Shown piece by piece: positions 12,407 to 23,830 of a stretch of 64,000 bases of DNA. The notes under the pieces are model-generated. The model ran no database searches. It worked only from the letters and a program-made list of their open reading frames with translations, and was not told the DNA's origin. The stretch covers positions 248,001-312,000 of the forward strand of contig NW_026291481.1 in the NCBI RefSeq assembly GCF_023091745.1, given 5' to 3'. How positions within the stretch are numbered: the first letter of the stretch is position 1; each line of letters begins with the position of its first letter. This DNA is from Budorcas taxicolor (taxonomy: Eukaryota; Chordata; Mammalia; Artiodactyla; Bovidae). The translations under genes and the position numbers were made by a program.

Positions 12407-14038
12407 TTGAGATGCGACGGGAACGCCGGGAACTCTTTCCCGACGAAGTAGGGAAAGGATCCCTCATCTCGAGCTACGAGGCGGAAACGGGGCTCCTCTG
12501 GATGTGGGAGGGACCCTCGTGATTCCTCTCGAGTGGAGACGGGTATGTCGGGGAACTTCTTGATTTGCACCAAGGGTGTGAAGGACCCTTTCGAAGTTCC
12601 AGAGGTGAGGTGTGATCAGCCTGGAGACGCCTCAGCGGAAATGGGCCTCATCTCACCTGGAGGGGAGAACCTCCTGGATTTTCTCGAGTTGCGGCAGGTC
12701 TTCTCGAGTTACGACGGGGACCTCAGGGACCCGCTCTGGTGGCCTCAGCAAAGGCCAGTCCCCATGCGAGTTGCTAGGGGACCTCTCGGGATTCCTCTCC
12801 CGTCCATGCCGGGACCTCAGTCCTTGTGTGGAGTCGGGGCCGGAACCTGAGGATTCCTCTCCAGTGTTGCCATGGATCTTGGGGTGCTTCTGAGTCTCCC
12901 CAGGGGAGTCAGGCCTCGTCTCGAGTGGGGGCATGCACGTGCGCTTTCCTCCCGAGCTGCAGCAGTAGTGTCACGCTTCCTGTCACGTGGATCAAGGGAT
13001 CTGTGGCTTTCCCTCGAGGCTGTCCCTCGAGGCTTTCCCACGAGGCTTTCCCACAGGGCTGTGCCACGTGCCACCTTGGTGTGAGTCGATCCTCGGCGTG
13101 AAAGACGAGCCGGTGAAGGGAAAAGAGGTTCCTCTGGAATGGACTGAGACATCTGGGGGACTCTTGGAATGGTGGCACGACCCTGGAGTTCCTCTCGCCG
13201 TTCCTGTTGAGAGGGCCTCCTCTTGAGATGCGACGGGAACGCCGGGAACTCTTTCCCGACGAAGCAGGGAAAGGATCCCTCATCTCGAGCTACGAGGCGG
13301 AAACGGGGCTCCTCTGGATGTGGGCGGGACCCTCGTGATTCCTCTCGAGTGGAGACGGGTATGTCGGGGAACTTCTTGATTTGCACCAAGGGTGTGAAGG
13401 AGCCTTTCGAAGTTCCAGAGGTGAGGTGTGATCAGCCTCGAGACGCCTCAGCGGAAATCGGCCTTATCTCGCCTGGAGGGGAGAACCTCCTGGATTTTCT
13501 CGAGTTGCGGCAGGTCTTCTCGAGTTACGACGGGGACCTCAGGGACCCGCTCTGGTGGCCTCAGGAAAGGCCAGTCCCCATGCGAGTTGCTAGGGGACCT
13601 CTCGGGATTCCTCTCCCGTCCATGCCGGGGCCTCAGTCCTTGTGTGGAGTCGGGGCCGGAACCTGAGGATTCCTCTCCAGTGTTGCCATGGATCTTGGGG
13701 TGCTTCTGAGTCTCCCCAGTGGAGTCAGGCCTCGTCTCGAGTGGGGGCATGCACGTGCGCTTTCCTCCCGAGCTGCAGCAGTAGTGTCACGCTTCCTGTC
13801 ACGTGCATCAAGGGATCTGTGGCTTTCCCTCGAGGCTGTCCCTCGAGGCTTTCCCACAAGGCTTTCCCACAGGGCTGTGCCACGTGCCACCTTGGTGTGA
13901 GTCGATCCTCGGCGTGAAAGACGAGCCGGTGAAGGGAAAAGAGGTTCCTCTGGAATGGACTGAGACATCTGGGGGACTCTTGGAATGGTGGCACGACCCT
14001 GGAGTTCCTCTCGCCGTTCCTGTTGAGAGGGCCTCCTC

Positions 14039-15670
14039 TTGAGATGCGACGGGAACGCGGGGAACTCTTTCCCGACGAAGCAGGGAAAGGATCCCTCATC
14101 TCGAGCTACGAGGCGGAAACGGGGCTCCTCTGGATGTGGGCGGGACCCTCGTGATTCCTCTCGAGTGGAGACGGGTATGTCGGGGAACTTCTTGATTTGC
14201 ACCAAGGGTGTGAAGGAGCCTTTCGAAGTTCCAGAGGTGAGGTGTGATCAGCCTCGAGACGCCTCAGCGGAAATCGGCCTTATCTCGCATGGAGGGGAGA
14301 ACCTCCTGGATTTTCTCGAGTTGCGGCAGGTCTTCTCGAGTTACGACGGGGACCTCAGGGACCCGCTCTGGTGGCCTCAGGAAAGGCCAGTCCCCATGCG
14401 AGTGGCTAGGGGACCTCTCGGGATTCCTCTCCCGTCCATGCCGGGGCCTCAGTCCTTGTGTGGATTCGGGGCCGGAACCTGAGGATTCCTCTCCAGTGTT
14501 GCCATGGATCTTGGGGTGCTTCTGAGTCTCCCCAGGGGAGTCAGGCCTCGTCTCGAGTGGGGGCATGCACGTGCGCTTTCCTCCCGAGCTGCAGCAGTAG
14601 TGTCACGCTTCCTGTCACGTGGATCAAGGGATCTGTGGCTTTCCCTCGAGGCTGTCCCTCGAGGATTTCCCACGAGGCTTTCCCACAGGGCTGTGCCACG
14701 TGCCACCTTGGTGTGAGTAGATCCTCGGCGTGAAAGAGGAGCCGGTGAAGGGAAAAGACGTTCCTCTGGAATGGACTGAGACATCTGGGGGACTCTTGGA
14801 ATGGTGGCACGACCCTGGAGTTCCTCTCGCCTTTCCTGTTGAGAGGGCCTCCTCTTGAGATGCGACGGGAACGCCAGGAACTCTTTCCCGACGAAGCAGG
14901 GAAAGGATCCCTCATCTCGAGCTACGAGGCGGAAACGGGGCTCCTCTGGATGTGGGCGGGACCCTCGTGATTCCTCTCGAGTGGAGACGGGTATGTCGGG
15001 GAACTTCTTGATTTGCACCAAGGGTGTGAAGGACCCTTTCGAAGTTCCAGAGGTGAGGTGTGATCAGACTCGAGACTCCTCAGTGGAAATGGGCCTCATC
15101 TCGCCTGGAGGGGAGAACCTCCTGGATTTTCTCGAGTTGCGGCAGGTCTTCTCGAGTTACGACGGGGACCTCAGGGACCCGCTCTGGTGGCCTCAGGAAA
15201 GGCCAGTCCCCATGCGAGTTGCTAGGGGACCTCTCGGGATTTCTCTCCCGTCCATGCCGGGGCCTCAGTCCTTGTGTGGAGTCGGGGCCGGAACCTGAGG
15301 ATTCCTCTCCAGTGTTGCCATGGATCTTGGGGTGCTTCTGAGTCTCCCCAGGGGAGTCAGGCCTCGTCTCGAGTGGGGGCATGCACGTGCGCTTTCCTCC
15401 CGAGCTGCAGCAGTAGTGTCACGCTTCCTGTCACGTGGATCAAGGGATCTGTGGCTTTCCCTCGAGGCTGTCCCTCGAGGCTTTCCCACGAGGCTTTCCC
15501 ACAGGGCTGTGCCACGTGCCACCTTGGTGTGAGTCGATCCTCGGCGTGAAAGACGAGCCGGTGAAGGGAAAAGAGGTTCCTCTGGAATGGACTGAGATAT
15601 CTGGGGGACTCTTGGAATGGTGGCACGACCCTGGAGTTCCTCTCGCCGTTCCTGTTGAGAGGGCCTCCTC
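14039..15670 (+). repeat. Partial higher-order unit (last two monomers of the 4080 bp unit)
   Basis: The monomer at 14039 has aaatcggcctta, gtggattcggggc, cgaggatttccc and gagtagatcc, matching position 4 of the unit (18119). The monomer at 14855 has gggatttctctccc, matching position 5 (18935). They lie directly before the first full unit and in register, so the five-monomer period covers 14039-23830, about 2.4 copies. Private changes: tctcgcatggagg near 14288; gatcagactcgagactcc near 15062. Confidence 0.8.
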
Positions 15671-18600
15671 TTGAGATGCGACGGGAACGCCGGGAACTCT
15701 TTCCCGACGAAGCAGGGAAAGGATCCCTCATCTCGAGCTACGAGGCGGAAACGGGGCTCCTCTGGATGTGGGCGGGACCCTCGTGATTCCTCTCGAGTGC
15801 AGACGGGTATGTCGGTGAACTTCTTGATTTGCACCAAGGGTGTGAAGGAGCCTTTCGAAGTTCCAGAGGTGAGGTGTGATCAGCCTCGAGACGCCTCAGC
15901 GGAAATCGGCCTTATCTCGCCTGGAGGGGAAAACCTCCTGGATTTTCTCGAGTTGCGGCAGGTCTTCTCGAGTTACGACGGGGACCTCAGGGACCCGCTC
16001 TTGTGGCCTCAGGAAAGGCCAGTCCCCATGCGAGTTGCTAGGGGACCTCTCGGGATTCCTCTCCCGTCCATGCCGGGGCCTCAGTCCTTGTGTGGAGTCG
16101 GGGCCGGAACCTGAGGATTCCTCTCCAGTGTTGCCATGGATCTTGGGGTGCTTCTGAGTCTCCCCAGGGGAGTCAGGCCTCGTCTCGAGTGGGGGCATGC
16201 ACGTGCGCTTTCCTCCCGAGCTGCAGCAGTAGTGTCACGCTTCCTGTCACGTGCATCAAGGGATCTGTGGCTTTCCCTTGAGGCTGTCCCCCGAGGCTTT
16301 CCCACGAGGCTTTCCCACAGGGCTGTGCCACGTGCCACGTTGGTGTGAGTCGATCCTCGGCGTGAAAGACGAGCCGGTGAAGGGAAAAGAGGTTCCTCTG
16401 GAATGGACTGAGACATCTGGGGGACTCTTGGAATGGTGGCACGACCCTGGAGTTCCTCTCGCCGTTCCTGTTGAGAGGGCCTCCTCTTGAGATGCGACGG
16501 GAACGCCGGGAACTCTTTCCCGACGAAGCAGGGAAAGGATCCCTCATCTCGAGCTACGAGGCGGAAACGGGGCTCCTCTGGATGTGGGCGGGACCCTCGT
16601 GATTCCTCTCGAGTGGAGACGGCTATGTCGGGGAACTTCTTGATTTACACAAAGGGTGTGAACGACCCTTTCGAAGTTCCAGAGGTGAGGTGTGATCAGC
16701 CTCGAGACGCCTCAGCGGAAATGGGCCTCATCTCGCCTGGAGGGGAGAACCTCCTGGATTTTCTCGAGTTGCGGCAGGTCTTCTCGAGTTACGACGCGGA
16801 CCTCAGGGACCCGCTCTGGTGGTCTCAGGAAAGGCCAGTCCCCATGCGAGTTGCTAGGGGACCACTCGGGATTCCTCTCCCGTCCATGCCGGGGCCTCAG
16901 TCCTTGTGTGGAGTCGGGGCCGGAACCTGAGGATTCCTCTCCAGTGTTGCCATGGATCTTGGGGTGCTTCTGAGTCTCCCCAGGGGAGTCAGGCCTCGTC
17001 TCGAGTGGGGGCATGCACGTGCGCTTTCCTCCCGAGCTGCAGCAGTAGTGTCACGCTTCCTGTCACGTGCATCAAGGGATCTGTGGCTTTCCCTCGAGGC
17101 TGTCCCTCGAGGCTTTCCCACGAGGCTTTCCCACAGGGCTGTGCCACGTGCCACCTTGGTGTGAGTCGATCCTCGGCGTGAAAGACGAGCCGGTGAAGGG
17201 AAAAGAGGTTCCTCTGGAATGGACTGAGACATCTGGGGGACTCTTGGAATGGTGGCACTACCCTGCAGTTCCTCTCGCCGTTCCTGTTGAGAGGGCCTCC
17301 TCTTGAGATGCGACGGGAACGCCGGGAACTCTTTCCCGACGAAGCAGGGAAAGGATCCCTCATCTCGAGCTACGAGGCGGAAACGGGGCTCCTCTGGATG
17401 TGGGCGGGACCCCCGTGATTCCTCTCGAGTGGAGACGGGTATGTCGGGGAACTTCTTGATTTGCACCAAGGGTGTGAAGGAGCCTTTCGAAGTTCCAGAG
17501 GTGAGGTGTGATCAGCCTCGAGACGCCTCAGCGGAAATGGGCCTCATCTCGCCTGCAGGGGAGAACCTCCTGGATTTTCTCGAGTTGCGGCAGGTCTTCT
17601 CGAGTTACGACGGGGACCTCAGGGACCCGCTCTGGTGGCCTCAGGAAAGGCCAGTCCCCATGCGAGTTGCTAGGGGACCTCTCGGGATTCCTCTCCCGTC
17701 CATGCCGGGGCCTCAGTCCTTGTGTTGAGTCGGGGCCGGAACCTGAGGATTCCTCTCCAGTGTTGCCATGGATCTTTGGGTGCTTCTGAGTCTCCCCAGG
17801 GGAGTCAGGCCTCGTCTCGAGTGGGGGCATGCACGTGCGCTTTCCTCCCGAGCTGCAGCAGTAGTGTCACGCTTCCTGTCACGTGCATCAAGGGATCTGT
17901 GGCTTTCCCTCGAGGCTGTCCCCCGAGGCTTTCCCACGAGGCTTTCCCACAGGGCTGTGCCACCTGCCACCTTGGTGTGAGTCGATCCTCGGCGTGAAAG
18001 ACGAGCCGGTGAAGGGAAAAGAGGTTCCTCTGGAATGGACTGAGACATCTGGGGGACTCTTGGAATGGTGGCACGACCCTGGAGTTCCTCTCGCCGTTCC
18101 TGTTGAGAGGGCCTCCTCTTGAGATGCGACGGGAACGCCGGGAACTCTTTCCCGACGAAGCAGGGAAAGGATCCCTCATCTCGAGCTACGAGGCGGAAAC
18201 GGGGCTCCTCTGGATGTGGGCGGGACCCTCGTGATTCCTCTCGAGTGGAGACGGGTATGTCGGGGAACTTCTTGATTTGCACCAAGGGTGTGAAGGAGCC
18301 TTTCGAAGTTCCACAGGTGAGGTGTGATCAGCCTCGAGACGCCTCAGCGGAAATCGGCCTTATCTCGCCTGGAGGGGAGAACTTCCTGGATTTTCTCGAG
18401 TTGCGGCAGGTCTTCTCGAGTTACGACGGGGACCTCAGGGACCCGCTCTGGTGGCCTCAGGAAAGGCCAGTCCCCATGCGAGTTGCTAGGGGACCTCTCG
18501 GGATTCCTCTCCCGTCCATGCCGGGGCCTCAGTCCTTGTGTGGATTCGGGGCCGGAACCTGAGGATTCCTCTCCAGTGTTGCCATGGATCTTGGGGTGCT

Positions 18601-19750
18601 TCTGAGTCTCCCCAGGGGAGTCAGGCCTCGTCTCGAGTGGGGGCATGCACGTGCGCTTTCCTCCCGAGCTGCAGCAGTAGTGTCACGCTTCCTGTCACGT
18701 GGATCAAGGGATCTGTGGCTTTCCCTCGAGGCTGTCCCTCGAGGATTTCCCACGAGGCTTTCCCACAGGGCTGTGCCACGTGCCACCTTGGTGTGAGTAG
18801 ATCCTCGGCGTGAAAGACGAGCCGGTGAAGGGAAAAGAGGTTCCTCTGGAATGGACTGAGACATCTGGGGGACTCTTGGAATGGTGGCACGACCCTGGAG
18901 TTCCTCTCGCCGTTCCTGTTGAGAGGGCCTCCTCTTGAGATGCGACGGGAACGCCGGGAACTCTTTCCCGACGAAGCAGGGAAAGGATCCCTCATCTCGA
19001 GCTACGAGGCGGAAACGGGGCTCCTCTGGATGTGGGCGGGACCCTCGTGATTCCTCTCGAGTGGAGACGGGTATGTCGGGGAACTTCTTGATTTGCACCA
19101 AGGGTGTGAAGGAGCCTTTCGAAGTTCCAGAGGTGAGGTGTGATCAGCCTCGAGACGCCTCAGCGGAAATGGGCCTCATCTCGCCTGGAGGGGAGAACCT
19201 CCTGGATTTTCTCGAGTTGCTGCAGGTCTTCTCGAGTTACGACGGGGACCTCAGGGACCCGCTCTGGTGGCCTCAGGAAAGGCCAGTCCCCATGCGAGTT
19301 GCTAGGGGACCTCTCGGGATTTCTCTCCCGTCCATGCCGGGGCCTCAGTCCTTGTGTGGAGTCGGGGCCGGAACCTGAGGATTCCTCTCCAGTGTTGCCA
19401 TGGATCTTGGGGTGCTTCTGAGTCTCCCCAGGGGAGTCAGGCCTCGTCTCGAGTGGGGGCATGCACGTGCGCTTTCCTCCCGAGCTGCAGCAGTAGTGTC
19501 ACGCTTCCTGTCACGTGGATCAAGGGATCTGTGGCTTTCCCTCGAGGCTGTCCCTCGAGGCTTTCCCACGAGGCTTTCCCACAGGGCTGTGCCACGTGCC
19601 ACCTTGGTGTGAGTCGATCCTCGGCGTGAAAGACGAGCCGGTGAAGGGAAAAGAGGTTCCTCTGGAATGGACTGAGACATCTGGGGGACTCTTGGAATGG
19701 TGGCACGTCCCTGGAGTTCCTCTCGCCGTTCCTGTTGAGAGGGCCTCCTC
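15671..19750 (+). repeat. Higher-order repeat unit, 4080 bp, five monomers, copy 1
   Basis: Five monomers in order. 1 (15671): aaatcggcctta, cacgtgcatc, gtcccccgagg. 2 (16487): ggctatgtcg, gatttacacaaagg, gaacgaccc, gacgcggacc, ggaccactcgg. 3 (17303): acccccgtgatt, cctgcagggg, gtcccccgagg, gccacctgcc. 4 (18119): aaatcggcctta, ggattcgg, cgaggatttcc, gagtagatcc. 5 (18935): gggatttctctccc. The same order follows at exactly +4080. Private changes such as tgtgttgagtc (near 17723), ttccacaggtg (18310), cgagttgctgc (19212) and gcacgtccctgg (19704) show it is a distinct copy, not an assembly echo. Confidence 0.88.
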
Positions 19751-22700
19751 TTGAGATGCGACGGGAACGCCGGGAACTCTTTCCCGACGAAGCAGGGAAA
19801 GGATCCCTCATCTCGAGCTACGAGGCGGAAACGGGGCTCCTCTGGATGTGGGCGGGACCCTCGTGATTCCTCTCGAGTGGAGACGGGTATGTCGGGGAAC
19901 TTCTTGATTTGCACCAAGGGTGTGAAGGAGCCTTTCGAAGTTCCAGAGGTGAGGTGTGATCAGCCTCGAGACGCCTCAGCGGAAATCGGCCTTATCTCGC
20001 CTGGAGGGGAGAACCTCCTGGATTTTCTCGGGTTGCGGCAGGTCTTCTCGAGTTACGACGGGGACCTCAGGGACCCGCTCTGGTGGCCTCAGGAAAGGGC
20101 AGTCCCCATGCGAGTTGCTAGGGGACCTCTCGGGATTCCTCTCCCGTCCATGCCGGGGCCTCAGTCCTTGTGTGGAGTCGGGGCCGGAACCTGAGGATTC
20201 CTCTCCAGTGTTGCCATGGATCTTGGGGTGCTTCTGAGTCTCCCCAGGGGAGTCAGGCCTCGTCTCGAGTGGGGGCATGCACGTGCGCTTTCCTCCCGAG
20301 CTGCAGCAGTAGTGTCACGCTTCCTGTCACGTGCATCAAGGGATCTGTGGCTTTCCCTCGAGGCTGTCCCCCGAGGCTTTCCCACGAGGCTTTCCCACAG
20401 GGCTGTGCCACGTGCCACCTTGGTGTGAGTCGATCCTCGGCGTGAAAGACGAGCCGGTGAAGGGAAAAGAGGTTCCTCTGGAATGGACTGAGACATCTGG
20501 GGGACTCTTGGAATGGTGGCACGACCCTGGAGTTCCTCTCGCCGTTCCTGTTGAGAGGGCCTCCTCTTGAGAGGCGACGGGAACGCCGGGAACTCTTTCC
20601 CGACGAAGCAGGGAAAGGATCCCTCATCTCGAGCTACGAGGCGGAAACGGGGCTCCTCTGGATGTGGGCGGGACCCTCGTGATTCCTCTCGAGTGGAGAC
20701 GGCTATGTCGGGGAACTTCTTGATTTACACAAAGGGTGTGAACGACCCTTTCGAAGTTCCAGAGGTGAGGTGTGATCAGCCTCGAGACGCCTCAGCGGAA
20801 ATGGGCCTCATCTCGCCTGGAGGGGAGAACCTCCTGGATTTTCTCGAGTTGCGGCAGGTCTTCTCGAGTTACGACGCGGACCTCAGGGACCCGCTCTGGT
20901 GGCCTCAGGAAAGGCCAGTCCCCATGCGAGTTGCTAGGGGACCACTCGGGATTCCTCTCCCGTCCATGCCGGGGCCTCAGTCCTTGTGTGGAGTCGGGGC
21001 CGGAACCTGAGGATTCCTCTCCAGTGTTGCCATGGATCTTGGGGTGCTTCTGAGTCTCCCCAGGGGAGTCAGGCCTCATCTCGAGTGGGGGCATGCACGT
21101 GCGCTTTCCTCCCGAGCTGCAGCAGTAGTGTCACGCTTCCTGTCACGTGCATCAAGGGATCTGTGGCTTTCCCTCGAGGCTGTCCCTCGAGGCTTTCCCA
21201 CGAGGCCTTCCCACAGGGCTGTGCCACGTGCCACCTTGGTGTGAGTCGATCCTCGGCGTGAAAGACGAGCCGGTGAAGGGAAAAGAGGTTCCTCTGGAAT
21301 GGACTGAGACATCTGGGGGACTCTTGGAATGGTGGCACGACCCTGGAGTTCCTCTCGCCGTTCCTGTTGAGAGGGCCTCCTCTTGAGATGCGACGGGAAC
21401 GCCGGGAACTCTTTCCCGACGAAGCAGGGAAAGGATCCCTCATCTCGAGCTACGAGGCGGAAACGGGGCTCCTCTGGATGTGGGCGGGACCCCCGTGATT
21501 CCTCTCGAGTGGAGACGGGTATGTCGGGGAACTTTTTGATTTGCACCAAGGGTGTGAAGGAGCCTTTCGAAGTTCCAGAGGTGAGGTGTGATCAGCCTCG
21601 AGACGCCTCAGCGGAAATGGGCCTCATCTCGCCTGCAGGGGAGAACCTCCTGGATTTTCTCGAGTTGCGGCAGGTCTTCTCGAGTTACGACGGGGACCTC
21701 AGGGACCCGCTCTGGTGGCCTCAGGAAAGGCCAGTCCCCATGCGAGTTGCTAGGGGACCTCTCGGGATTCCTCTCCCGTCCATGCCGGGGCCTCAGTCCT
21801 TGTGTGGAGTCGGGGCCGGAACCTGAGGATTCCTCTCCAGTGTTGCCATGGATCTTGGGGTGCTTCTGAGTCTCCCCAGGGGAGTCAGGCCTCGTCTCGA
21901 GTGGGGGCATGCACGTGCGCTTTCCTCCCGAGCTGCAGCAGTAGTGTCACGCTTCCTGTCACGTGGATCAAGGGATCTGTGGCTTTCCCTCGAGGCTGTC
22001 CCCCGAGGCTTTCCCACGAGGCTTTCCCACAGGGCTGTGCCACCTGCCACCTTGGTGTGAGTCGATCCTCGGCGTGAAAGACGAGCCGGTGAAGGGAAAA
22101 GAGGTTCCTCTGGAATGGACTGAGACATCTGGGGGACTCTTGGAATGGTGGCACGACCCTGGAGTTCCTCTCGCCGTTCCTGTTGAGAGGGCCTCCTCTT
22201 GAGATGCGACGGGAACGCCGGGAACTCTTTCCCGACGAAGCAGGGAAAGGATCCCTCATCTCGAGCTACGAGGCGGAAACGGGGCTCCTCTGGATGTGGG
22301 CGGGACCCTCGTGATTCCTCTCGAGTGGAGACGGGTATGTCGGGGAACTTCTTGATTTGCACCAAGGGTGTGAAGGAGCCTTTCGAAGTTCCAGAGGTGA
22401 GGTGTGATCAGCCTCGAGACGCCTCAGCGGAAATCGGCCTTATCTCGCCTGGAGGGGAGAACCTCCTGGATTTTCTCGAGTTGCGGCAGGTCTTCTCGAG
22501 TTACGACGGGGACCTCAGGGACCCGCTCTGGTGGCCTCAGGAAAGGCCAGTCCCCATGCGAGTTGCTAGGGGACCTCTCGGGATTCCTCTCCCGTCCATG
22601 CCGGGGCCTCAGTCCTTGTGTGGAGTCGGGGCCGGAACCTGAGGATTCCTCTCCAGTGTTGCCATGGATCTTGGGGTGCTTCTGAGTCTCCCCAGGGGAG

Positions 22701-23830
22701 TCAGGCCTCGTCTCGAGTGGGGGCATGCACGTGCGCTTTCCTCCCGAGCTGCAGCAGTAGTGTCACGCTTCCTGTCACGTGGATCAAGGGATCTGTGGCT
22801 TTCCCTCGAGGCTGTCCCTCGAGGATTTCCCACGAGGCTTTCCCACAGGGCTGTGCCACGTGCCACCTTGGTGTGAGTCGATCCTCGGCGTGAAAGACGA
22901 GCCGGTGAAGGGAAAAGAGGTTCCTCTGGAATGGACTGAGACATCTGGGGGACTCTTGGAATGGTGGCACGACCCTGGAGTTCCTCTCGCCGTTCCTGTT
23001 GAGAGGGCCTCCTCTTGAGATGCGACGGGAACGCCGGGAACTCTTTCCCGACGAAGCAGGGAAAGGATCCCTCATCTCGAGCTACGAGGCGGAAACGGGG
23101 CTCCTCTGGATGTGGGCGGGACCCTCGTGATTCCTCTCGAGTGGAGACGGGTATGTCGGGGAACTTCTTGATTTGCACCAAGGGTGTGAAGGAGCCTTTC
23201 GAAGTTCCAGAGGTGAGGTGTGATCAGCCTCGAGACGCCTCAGCGGAAATGGGCCTCATCTCGCCTGGAGGGGAGAACCTCCTGGATTTTCTCGAGTTGC
23301 GGCAGGTCTTCTCGAGTTACGACGGGGACCTCAGGGACCCGCTCTGGTGGCCTCAGGAAAGGCCAGTCCCCATGCGAGTTGCTAGGGGACCTCTCGGGAT
23401 TTCTCTCCCGTCCATGCCGGGGCCTCAGTCCTTGTGTGGAGTCGGGGCCGGAACCTGAGGATTCCTCTCCAGTGTTGCCATGGATCTTGGGGTGCTTCTG
23501 AGTCTCCCCAGGGGAGTCAGGCCTCGTCTCGAGTGGGGGCATGCACGTGCGCTTTCCTCCCGAGCTGCAGCAGTAGTGTCACGCTTCCTGTCACGTGGAT
23601 CAAGGGATCTGTGGCTTTCCCTCGAGGCTGTCCCTCGAGGCTTTCCCACGAGGCTTTCCCACAGGGCTGTGCCACGTGCCACCTTGGTGTGAGTCGATCC
23701 TCGGCGTGAAAGACGAGCCGGTGAAGGGAAAAGAGGTTCCTCTGGAATGGACTGAGACATCTGGGGGACTCTTGGAATGGTGGCACGACCCTGGAGTTCC
23801 TCTCGCCGTTCCTGTTGAGAGGGCCTCCTC
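19751..23830 (+). repeat. Higher-order repeat unit, 4080 bp, five monomers, copy 2
   Basis: Monomers at 19751, 20567, 21383, 22199 and 23015 repeat the diagnostic variants of 15671-19750 in the same order at exact 4080 bp spacing. For example ggctatgtcg with gatttacacaaagg and gaacgaccc is at 16621 and again at 20701. Copy 2 differs by cgggttgcgg in monomer 1, gagaggcgacgg at the start of monomer 2 (20571), cacgtggatc instead of cacgtgcatc in monomer 3, and ggagtcgg instead of ggattcgg plus gagtcgatcc in monomer 4. The next monomers (23831, 24647, 25463) resemble positions 1, 4 and 2, so the register is lost after 23830. Confidence 0.88.

Larger units (their letters stand above)
185..13222 (+). 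repeat. Domain A: 16 monomers with aaggaccc variant and small deletions
   Basis: Monomer starts: 185, 1001, 1817, 2632, 3447, 4263, 5079, 5893, 6708, 7524, 8340, 9156, 9959, 10775, 11591 and 12407. All carry C at offset +179 (aaggaccc). Recurrent sub-types: 'a' with ctctgaatgtggg and gaatgctggctcg (185, 4263, 8340); 'b' with ccagaggggagg and tgctatgagtc (1817, 2632, 5893); 'q' with gtgatcagcctggag and ctcagcaaagg (3447, 6708, 7524, 12407); 'd' with gcggacatggg (5079, 9156); 'e' with catcggaaatggg and ctcccctgg (9959, 10775, 11591). The right boundary is where aaggagcc and aaatcggcctta first appear, in the monomer starting at 13223; it is a variant boundary, not a physical junction. Confidence 0.8.

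Noticed and set aside
13007..13058. 13 bp micro-tandem as a hairpin-forming or origin-like iteron
   Set aside because: CCTCGAGG is self-complementary only over eight bases and there is no AT-rich neighbour or initiator gene. A simple slippage-prone tandem explains it.
15671..23830. The two 4080 bp units as an assembly duplication
   Set aside because: The copies differ at many scattered private positions (for example 17723, 18310, 19212, 19704, 20571), which a collapsed or echoed assembly would not produce. Raw reads should still confirm.
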